Positions 31,009-37,293 of a stretch of DNA of 37,293 bases are shown here, piece by piece. Within the stretch, counting starts at the first letter, position 1. Each line of letters begins with the position of its first letter. This DNA comes from an uncultured Prevotellaceae bacterium (GTDB lineage: Bacteria > Bacteroidota > Bacteroidia > Bacteroidales > Bacteroidaceae). The notes under the pieces were generated by a model. That model was not told where the DNA came from. It did no database searches and saw only the letters and a list, made by a program, of their open reading frames with translations. The translations under genes were made by a program, and so were the position numbers. The stretch spans positions 1-37,293 of the forward strand of contig CALELI010000171.1 of the NCBI GenBank assembly GCA_937902455.1. The letters are read 5' to 3'.

Positions 31009-33261
31009 ATGAAAAAGGTTAAAGGTTATAGCACGCTGCACTGCAGGTTAAAGGTTAAAGGTTTAGTACTCTTCACTATTCTCTTTTCACTTTTCACTCT
31101 GAGCTATGCTCAGTCTTTTCTCTGGTACGACAAGCCTGCCACTGAATGGCTCGAGGCCGTTCCGGTAGGAAACAGCCGCATGGGTGGCATGGTCTTCGGC
31201 GGAGTTGACAACGAGACCATTCAGATAACGGAAGAGACCTTCTGGAGTGGCGGTCCTCACGACAACAACAGCAAGACGTCCCTCCAGCATCTCGACGAAG
31301 TACGTCAGTTGATTTTCAGCGGAAAGGAAGAGCAGGCAGCCGACATCATCGGGAAGGAATTTGTCAAGGGCCCTCACGGGATGAAGTTCCTCCACCTCGG
31401 CGACATCAAGCTTGCCAGCAAGCCTGTGGGAACTCCAGAGAACTACCGTCGTCAGCTCGACCTCAACACAGCCATAGCCACCACGACCTTCAATGTGGGT
31501 AACAGGAAATTCGTGCGCGAGGTATTCGCATCCCTGTCAGAGAAGGTCATCGTCGTTCACTACAGCACGGAGGAAAGTGCATGGCGCGACACTACATATA
31601 CAGTAAAAGGTGCCGACCACGAAGGCATCAAGGGTGTGGTAAATGCAGAGGTAGTGACCAGGAAGCGCTTCGAAGACGGAGGAACCACACTCTTCATCAC
31701 AGCTGCCACCAATTTCGTGAACTATCACGATGTGAGCGGAAACGCTTCGGCAAAGAACAAGAGCTATCTTGATGCTGCAATGAAATACTCCTACCGACAA
31801 CTCAGGGAGAGACACGTAGAAGCATATCAGAAACTCTATAACCGATGCAGTCTCGACCTCGTGTCATCCACTTCAAAGGAAGACGACTCACTCCCTACCG
31901 ACCAGCGTCTGGATGCCTTCAAGAACACCCACGACCTCGGAATGGTGGAACTCCTCTTCAACTACGGACGCTATCTGCTCATCAGCAGTTCCCAGCCAGG
32001 AGGCCAGGCAGCAAACCTTCAGGGAATGTGGAACAACTCATGGGATGCACCTTGGGATGCCAAATACACCATCAACATCAATGCAGAGATGAACTACTGG
32101 CCGGCAGAGATCTGCGGACTCTCAGAATGTGCCGAACCACTCTTCACACTCACAAAGGACCTGAGCGAGACTGGTGCCATCACGGCAAGGGAGATGTACG
32201 GCTGCGGAGGATGGGTGGCCCACCACAACACCGACATCTGGCGAGTTGCCGGACCTGTCGACGGACCTGAATGGGGAATGTTTCCTAACGGCGGAGCATG
32301 GCTCACCACCCACCTCTGGGAACACTATCTCTTCACAGGCGACAAGGAATTTCTCAGGGAATACTATCCTGTCATCAAGGGCGCTGCCGAATTCTATCTC
32401 GACTACATGGTAAAGGACCCTCGTACAGGTTATCTTTCAGTCGTTCCATCCGTAAGTCCCGAACACGGTCCTGTAGGCAAGCGCACAGCAGTCACGTCAG
32501 GCTGTACTATGGACACCCAGATAGCACGCGATGCACTCACACAGGCACTCTCTGCAGCACAGATACTCGGAGTCAACAAGGACCTCCAGAAGAAGCTCAA
32601 GGCACAGATTGCAGGACTTCCTCCAATGAAGGTCGGTCAGTACGGACAGCTCCAGGAATGGCAGCAGGACGGTGACGACCCGAAGGACCAGCACAGACAT
32701 ATCTCACACCTCTACGGACTTTATCCGTCAGCACAGATCACTCCTCATACCCCAGAGCTCTTCGAGGCTGCAAGGGTGACACTCAATCAGAGAGGCGACC
32801 AGGCAACAGGCTGGAGTCTTGGATGGAAGACGAACTTCTGGGCTCGTATGCAGGACGGCAACCATGCCTTCAAGATTCTCGACAACATGCTCCGGCTCCT
32901 CCCTGCAAGGTCACGCGGTTTCGGCAACTTCGACGGAAGGACTTATCCTAACATGTTCGACGCCCATCCACCATTCCAGATTGACGGCAATTTCGGAGCC
33001 TGTGCCGGTGTGGCAGAGATGCTCCTCCAGAGCCACGACGGAGCCGTGCACATCCTGCCTGCACTCCCTGACGAATGGGCAGAAGGAAGTGTGAAGGGAT
33101 TCCGTGCAAGAGGCGGATTCATCGTCGACATCGACTGGACAAAGAGCAAGGTCAGCGTGAAAGTCACGTCTACGCTGGGCGGACCGCTGACAATCCGCTA
33201 CAACGGAAAGGACGTAAAGTTCAAGACAAAGAAAAACCAGACGATAACTCAGACATTCTGA
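31009..33261 (+). CDS. Secreted GH95 alpha-L-fucosidase family protein
   Basis: A 750-aa exported enzyme. GH95 members remove alpha-1,2-L-fucose or alpha-L-galactose from plant and host glycans. The (alpha/alpha)6 barrel carries the catalytic residues known from bifidobacterial AfcA: the Asn pair in NINAEMNYW (N356 and next Asn), the general acid in LQEWQQD (E550), and Asp in FQIDGNFG (D659). HRHISHLYGLYP and TGWSLGWKTNFWARM are typical. The N-terminal beta-domain looks short (a step from VVHYSTEESA to KGADHEGIKG). The signal peptide is unusual: residues 4-18 come from GGTTAAA heptamers and the h-region LFTILFSLFTLSYA from CACTTTT heptamers. It likely works with the GH27-GH43 enzyme before it. 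Confidence 0.92.
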   Translation: MKKVKGYSTLHCRLKVKGLVLFTILFSLFTLSYAQSFLWYDKPATEWLEAVPVGNSRMGGMVFGGVDNETIQITEETFWSGGPHDNNSKTSLQHLDEVRQLIFSGKEEQAADIIGKEFVKGPHGMKFLHLGDIKLASKPVGTPENYRRQLDLNTAIATTTFNVGNRKFVREVFASLSEKVIVVHYSTEESAWRDTTYTVKGADHEGIKGVVNAEVVTRKRFEDGGTTLFITAATNFVNYHDVSGNASAKNKSYLDAAMKYSYRQLRERHVEAYQKLYNRCSLDLVSSTSKEDDSLPTDQRLDAFKNTHDLGMVELLFNYGRYLLISSSQPGGQAANLQGMWNNSWDAPWDAKYTININAEMNYWPAEICGLSECAEPLFTLTKDLSETGAITAREMYGCGGWVAHHNTDIWRVAGPVDGPEWGMFPNGGAWLTTHLWEHYLFTGDKEFLREYYPVIKGAAEFYLDYMVKDPRTGYLSVVPSVSPEHGPVGKRTAVTSGCTMDTQIARDALTQALSAAQILGVNKDLQKKLKAQIAGLPPMKVGQYGQLQEWQQDGDDPKDQHRHISHLYGLYPSAQITPHTPELFEAARVTLNQRGDQATGWSLGWKTNFWARMQDGNHAFKILDNMLRLLPARSRGFGNFDGRTYPNMFDAHPPFQIDGNFGACAGVAEMLLQSHDGAVHILPALPDEWAEGSVKGFRARGGFIVDIDWTKSKVSVKVTSTLGGPLTIRYNGKDVKFKTKKNQTITQTF
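31017..31066 (+). repeat. GGTTAAA heptamer repeat with AGCACGCT core (copy 2, coding)
   Basis: GGTTAAA units around ATAGCACGCTGCACTGCAGG. They encode the n-region VKGYSTLHCRLKVKG of the GH95 signal peptide. Copy 1 is intergenic at 21535-21588. Confidence 0.78.
31083..31113 (+). repeat. 31-nt signal-peptide cassette identical to that of GH27
   Basis: Identical to 28473-28503 over 31 bases, covering two CACTTTT units, the LSYA cleavage region and the first Gln codon. Confidence 0.85.
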
Positions 33262-33377
33262 ACAGTGAACAATGAAAAATGAACAATGAAGAATGAATTG
33301 TAACTGGTGATTCTCAACACATTAGTTGCAGCTTTCATTCTTCATTTTTCATTTTTCATTTTTCATTGTTAACTGTT
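33261..33377. repeat. Long inverted repeat built of heptamers
   Basis: The left arm 33261-33297 (begins on the last base of the GH95 stop; AACAGTGAACAATGAA...) pairs with the right arm 33334-33377 (ends ...TTCATTGTTAACTGTT). The arms differ by one extra heptamer (AATGAAA type) and a few bases; the loop is about 36 nt. Such a hairpin could act as a terminator between GH95 and the next gene. Confidence 0.82.
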
Positions 33378-33395
33378 AACTGTTAACTGTTAACT
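33368..33395 (+). repeat. GTTAACT heptamer, four perfect units
   Basis: Four exact copies of GTTAACT, overlapping the outer end of the right arm of the long inverted repeat. GTTAAC is itself palindromic. Confidence 0.9.
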
Positions 33396-33460
33396 CCTAT
33401 TTGATACACTACGATAAAAAATTGTTACACATTTTCATACGCGCATATACATTAATTATG

Positions 33461-33468
33461 TAACTTTG
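33461..33468 (+). promoter_or_regulatory. -7 box of the large surface protein gene
   Basis: TAACTTTG matches TAnnTTTG, 53 bp before ATG 33522. The -33 region is poor. Confidence 0.6.
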
Positions 33469-33521
33469 CACCCAGAGATTTTATTATAACACTTTATTAA
33501 CTTAATTTAAAAACTCAGCTT

Positions 33522-36500
33522 ATGAAAAAAATCTTTACACTGGCAGCAGCACTTTGCTTCACAGCAATGGCAAACGCACAGGTAATCGCACAACTCGGTT
33601 TCGAGGAAGGCGACAGCAAGTACACAACTGAGGAGGCTCTCACTCCTGGTGGTACTTATGGTGACTGGGTGAATCGCAAGACCTACGATGAATGGGTAGA
33701 ACCATTCAATGGCGACAAGCACTCAGGCGAGTATTCATTCCGCGCCAACAACTTCAACGAAGATGGCGTAGAGTACTATTCTTGGGACCGTGGTTTCAAG
33801 ATGGGTAATCTGCAGGGCATCAAGCCAGAAACATCCTACCGTGTTTCCTTCTGGGCAAAGGCAGACCCTACATTCATTGCTGCCGACGGCACAGACCAGG
33901 CAACAACAATCACTTCACACCTCTCTACAGGTATGGAGAACTTCGACTGCTCGTTCACCTCTACAAAGGGTAACGACTACTCATTCGATTTCAAGAGCTT
34001 CAATGGCGACTGGAAGCACTACAGCTATGTGACTTACTTCACAAGCATGGAGACTCAGAACCAGGTTCTTCCTAATGGAGCCTACGAGCGCAGCTGGATT
34101 GGCAACAGCCAGTATCCTGGTGGTGCAGAAGGCGAGACTTACCTCATGCACTTCAACAACCAGTTCCCAGAGAACATGTTCTTCGTAGTGTTCAACATGT
34201 GGAGCGCAGGTGAATATCTCCTCGACGACATCACAATCGAGGAAGGTACATTCAATGCAGTAACCTTCAGCGACGATGTCATCAAGTTCGACTTCGGTTA
34301 TCCTACAAACATTGCAAACCTCGCAAAGGCTGCTCCTGACGGAGTATTCCATATCGACCCATCACTCATCAAGGTTACACGCGGCGACGAAATACTCGAC
34401 GTATATTGCCTTGAAGGCCACAGCGACGGTTTCGTATATGCATTCCTCACCGACGAAATGCTCGACCCAGACGAGGAAGTATATGTTTCCCTCGCAACTC
34501 CTGCAGAGATTACCTACAACACCGACAAACGTCCTGCAGTATATGCAGACGGTGACGCCGAAATGCCGGCAGTACAGGTAGAAGACGAACTCGCATACTA
34601 TGACGAGACAATCGATGCCATCCCAAGTTCTTGGACAGCTCCAGAATTCCTTTCTGCAAATCCAGAAAACGAGAGCTTCGAACTCGACGCAGGTACATTC
34701 AAGACTGTTGAACTCAGATTCAACAAGGTTGTCGACATCACTTATGCTTCTGCAGTACTCTCATGGTCCGACAACTTCGGCCAGTACGAGAGAGACCTCA
34801 CAGCCACAATGGCTGTAAACGACGACATGGAGTCAATCACAATCACCATCGACAGGGCACTTGCCGACGGAGAATACAAGCTCACAGTCAGCGACATCGC
34901 AAGCGAGCAGGGCGTTACAATGGCTAACCCTATCGTTCTCCAGTATCAGATTGGTCCTGACTATTCAGAAGGAACTTCAGAAGACATCTTCTGCCCAGAC
35001 TTCTCAACAGTAGCAAACGGTACATTCCCTGCAGGTTGGATTTCTGACGACAACGGTACAATCCACCAGTACATCCTCAACGACGACGGTTCAGTAGGCA
35101 ACTACGACTGGGGTGGCAACATCGGCGGCGGTGGTGCACGTATGTTCGGTGGCTTCACAGGCGGTGACTTCACAAAGGCACTCTACTGGCGTTCACTCAA
35201 CGGTGCCGGCTACGCTACACTCACTTACGGCGAACAGGTTAACGACTTCGAACTCTCCGACGGAACATACGATCCAGAAATGCCAGAGAACATCCAGCTC
35301 TACCTCGAGCCAGGTAAGTATCAGATCAGCTTCCTCATGGCAGCATGGAAATTCGAAGGCGAAGTTGAAGGCGTATATCCTAAGTTCGACTTCCTGCTCC
35401 AGGATGTCAAGGGCAACGAGACATTTGCTAAGTTCACAGACGTAGAGGCTAAGCCTTGTACAAAGGGTGGCTACACACTCGACGGTCCTTCAACAAGAAG
35501 CGTGGCAGACTTCACAGTTGATAATCCAGGCTACTACATGCTCAAGTTCGAGACTCACGGATACAAGGAACTCCTCCTTGCTGAAGTTAAGCTCATCACC
35601 ATGCCATCAAAGGCAGCTTACTGGAAGCAGCAGCTCCGCGCAGCAGTCGAGGAAGCACAGGTTGCTTACGACAACGCATTCAGCGAAGAATACGACGGCG
35701 ACACAAAGACAGCCCTCGCAGAGAAGATCAGACACGCACAGGAGACTCAGTTCCATCAGCCATCAGTAGTTGAGGCAGAAATCGCAGACCTCAAGGCACT
35801 CATAGCAGCACTCAACAAGCGCGTAGAGAACATCGACAACTTTGCAGTATATCTCCTCGACGCTCAGACCAACATGGAAGCACTCGTTGGCGGCAAGTAC
35901 GAGAACACTCCTGAGTTCATCGAAGGTAAGGACCTCGTAGCTAAGTACAGCGAAATCAACCCTACTACACTCTCCGATGCAGAACTCAACGAAGTAGTTC
36001 CAGCACTCCAGAGCGTTGCAGCCAAGTTCTCCAACGCAATCAACGTTGCTAACATCCTCGCTTACCGTGCTACCCTCACAGCAGAAACAGCTACATCATA
36101 CGGCATTGCTAACGACAACGTTACAATCCTCCAGAATGCAGTAGAAGACCTCACAGAGACAATCGACGCAGTCAATGCCGACATCAAGGGCAAGATCTAC
36201 GCAGCAATCGCAGGCAACGGCAACCAGATTCCTGACAATCTCTGCACAAAGATTGAATACCCTGCAGACGCACAGGCAGGAAACCCTGAAGGTGTAGAAT
36301 ACGACGAAGAAAACGACTGCTACCCAACAGCAGTCTATGGTATCGACCTCACTTCATTCATCAACAACCCACACCTCTACCGCGTAAACGGCAACGACGG
36401 CGTTCCTGGCTGGACAGTTGCAGCTCCTAAGGACACTACAGTCACAACCATCGCCTATGCTTCATCTCCATCTGCCGACAACCGTGCAGTTGATACAGAG

Positions 36501-37073
36501 ATCAACATCTACGGTGAGTCCAACTACGACTTCTCACAGGTAGTTGCCAACCTCCCTGCAGGTATCTACACATTCGTAATGGGTACACGTACTCCATTCG
36601 TCGACAAGACAGCTGACTACGGCAAGGTATTCTACTACAATGCACAGAACGACTCTACAGGCGTTTGGGACAAGTACATCTACATCACTAACGGTGAAGT
36701 GACAAGCGTAGCTCCATTCATCGGTGCTGGTTCAGGCTCACGCCCAGATACATTCGCTCAGGAAGTTAAGGCAATCGACGGTCAGGTTACTATCGGTGCA
36801 TACGAGCACTACGTATCCGGCAAGGCAGAAAAGCACGAGGACAACACTCCTCAGCCATTCTGGACAGGTACTACAATGGCAGACAACGCACGTCTCTACC
36901 TCGTTGCTCCAGATCCAGACTTCGACTATGCAGCAGCATCAACAGGCATCGAAGGCCTCAAGGACAACGCAGCAGTCCAGGCTGGTGCTACATTCAACCT
37001 CGCAGGTCAGCAGGTTGGCCGCGACTACAAGGGTGTAGTAATCATCGGTGGCAAGAAGATGTTCAGAAAATAA
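33522..37073 (+). CDS. Large secreted surface protein with C-terminal tail
   Basis: 1183 aa; signal peptide KKIFTLAAALCFTAMANAQ. I do not recognise a catalytic domain. Residues 20-245 look like a CBM-type jelly roll (LGFEEGDSKYTTEEA... WSAGEYLLDDITIEEG). Further beta domains lie at about 250-345 and 365-485 (ELDAGTFKTVELRFNKVVD, an Ig-like domain of the SbsA type) and at 490-700. A helical part of FIVAR-like character (about 705-890: AAVEEAQVAYDNAF, ALAEKIRHAQE, LVAKYSEINPTTLSDAEL) precedes another beta domain and the tail FNLAGQQV...YKGVVIIGGKK. It has few basic residues and many acidic ones. Likely an extracellular glycan- or host-binding protein. It has its own promoter and terminator. Confidence 0.85.
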   Translation: MKKIFTLAAALCFTAMANAQVIAQLGFEEGDSKYTTEEALTPGGTYGDWVNRKTYDEWVEPFNGDKHSGEYSFRANNFNEDGVEYYSWDRGFKMGNLQGIKPETSYRVSFWAKADPTFIAADGTDQATTITSHLSTGMENFDCSFTSTKGNDYSFDFKSFNGDWKHYSYVTYFTSMETQNQVLPNGAYERSWIGNSQYPGGAEGETYLMHFNNQFPENMFFVVFNMWSAGEYLLDDITIEEGTFNAVTFSDDVIKFDFGYPTNIANLAKAAPDGVFHIDPSLIKVTRGDEILDVYCLEGHSDGFVYAFLTDEMLDPDEEVYVSLATPAEITYNTDKRPAVYADGDAEMPAVQVEDELAYYDETIDAIPSSWTAPEFLSANPENESFELDAGTFKTVELRFNKVVDITYASAVLSWSDNFGQYERDLTATMAVNDDMESITITIDRALADGEYKLTVSDIASEQGVTMANPIVLQYQIGPDYSEGTSEDIFCPDFSTVANGTFPAGWISDDNGTIHQYILNDDGSVGNYDWGGNIGGGGARMFGGFTGGDFTKALYWRSLNGAGYATLTYGEQVNDFELSDGTYDPEMPENIQLYLEPGKYQISFLMAAWKFEGEVEGVYPKFDFLLQDVKGNETFAKFTDVEAKPCTKGGYTLDGPSTRSVADFTVDNPGYYMLKFETHGYKELLLAEVKLITMPSKAAYWKQQLRAAVEEAQVAYDNAFSEEYDGDTKTALAEKIRHAQETQFHQPSVVEAEIADLKALIAALNKRVENIDNFAVYLLDAQTNMEALVGGKYENTPEFIEGKDLVAKYSEINPTTLSDAELNEVVPALQSVAAKFSNAINVANILAYRATLTAETATSYGIANDNVTILQNAVEDLTETIDAVNADIKGKIYAAIAGNGNQIPDNLCTKIEYPADAQAGNPEGVEYDEENDCYPTAVYGIDLTSFINNPHLYRVNGNDGVPGWTVAAPKDTTVTTIAYASSPSADNRAVDTEINIYGESNYDFSQVVANLPAGIYTFVMGTRTPFVDKTADYGKVFYYNAQNDSTGVWDKYIYITNGEVTSVAPFIGAGSGSRPDTFAQEVKAIDGQVTIGAYEHYVSGKAEKHEDNTPQPFWTGTTMADNARLYLVAPDPDFDYAAASTGIEGLKDNAAVQAGATFNLAGQQVGRDYKGVVIIGGKKMFRK

Positions 37074-37100
37074 TATCACACTCTGACATACACACTAACC

Positions 37101-37128
37101 ACAGGGAGGGCAGCAATGTCCTCCCTGT
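37101..37128 (+). terminator. Terminator after the large surface protein gene
   Basis: Perfect 9-bp inverted repeat ACAGGGAGG (37101-37109) / CCTCCCTGT (37120-37128), 10-nt loop, followed by TT, 28 bp after the stop. Confidence 0.75.
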
Positions 37129-37238
37129 TTCGTATTATTCCAGGGATTAAAGCAAATTCGGTACATAGTGCTAATGCGAAAAGAAACCCGAAGAAACTCC
37201 GGGAATGCCCGATGTGAATTTTGTGTGAACTTTTTTAT

Positions 37239-37264
37239 GGGGTGTTCTATTAATTACATTTTAG
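37239..37264 (-). repeat. Dispersed 26-bp repeat, copy 2
   Basis: Reverse complement of 8281-8306 with one mismatch; weaker similarity continues a few bases on both sides. No gene is seen in 37129-37293, and the function of the next gene to the right is outside the window. Confidence 0.7.
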
Positions 37265-37293
37265 GTGATTTGGAGATTTTTCTTTAGCAGGTT

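Noticed and set aside
1..37293. Insertion sequence, prophage or integrative element
   Set aside because: No transposase, integrase, phage gene or terminal repeat with target duplication was seen; gene content is chromosomal.

Overview
The window looks like a chromosomal segment of a Prevotella-type Bacteroidota (Prevotella/Segatella lineage, plausibly a rumen or gut strain). This is inferred from promoters of the Bacteroidota type (TTTG, 19-21 bp, TAnnTTTG), AT-rich leaders without clear Shine-Dalgarno sites, Bacteroidota families (DUF4292, DUF4956, DUF2490, HU-HIG), multidomain secreted plant-glycan hydrolases, and a recurrent C-terminal tail (NLAGQxV...YKGxVIxxGKK). The species is not proven by the sequence.

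Layout. 1-308: non-coding lead with hairpins, a direct repeat and a promoter. 309-4040: secreted GH5-GH43 enzyme. 4175-8279: compact five-gene run with a VTC-type polyphosphate polymerase, a DUF4956 membrane protein, a DUF2490 outer-membrane-like protein, a mini secreted protein and a Cthe_2159-like beta-helix protein, followed by pyrH. 9078-12196: nucleoside kinase (minus), Na/Pi cotransporter (plus), tRNA-Arg(CCT) and tRNA-Met(CAT). 12366-12647: remnant of a HerA-like DUF853 ATPase. 12674-15029 (minus): small membrane protein, NAD-dependent epimerase and HU-like DNA-binding protein. 15486-20304: dut, a TPR protein, a DUF4292 lipoprotein and an EnvC-like protein, then prfB (20417) and a CYTH protein (21597). 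22045-26535 (minus): M60 metallopeptidase followed by a VanZ-like protein. 27116-33261: dacB, GH27-CBM-GH43, GH95. 33522-37073: large surface protein.

How the genes fit together. One theme is phosphate and polyphosphate: VTC and CYTH proteins both belong to the triphosphate-tunnel fold, and a Na/Pi transporter lies nearby. A second is the envelope: EnvC-like, DacB, TPR, DUF4292 and DUF2490 proteins. A third is use of plant or host glycans and glycoproteins: GH5-GH43, GH27-GH43, GH95 and M60. There is no SusC/SusD pair in the window.

The most unusual content is between and at the edges of genes. (i) A 13-nt, 5-bp triloop hairpin followed by AGTGAAA heptamers begins at the first base after the stop codon of three genes and just after a tRNA; its stem sequence changes but pairing is kept. 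(ii) Several other heptanucleotide repeat families occur, and some have become coding: they encode signal-peptide cores of GH27 and GH95 and carry start codons of two further genes. (iii) Two intergenic elements, each between divergent genes, have a 23/24-bp array enclosed by inverted arms next to 22-bp arrays. (iv) A palindromic REP-like sequence encodes the linker in front of the C-terminal tail of two secreted proteins.
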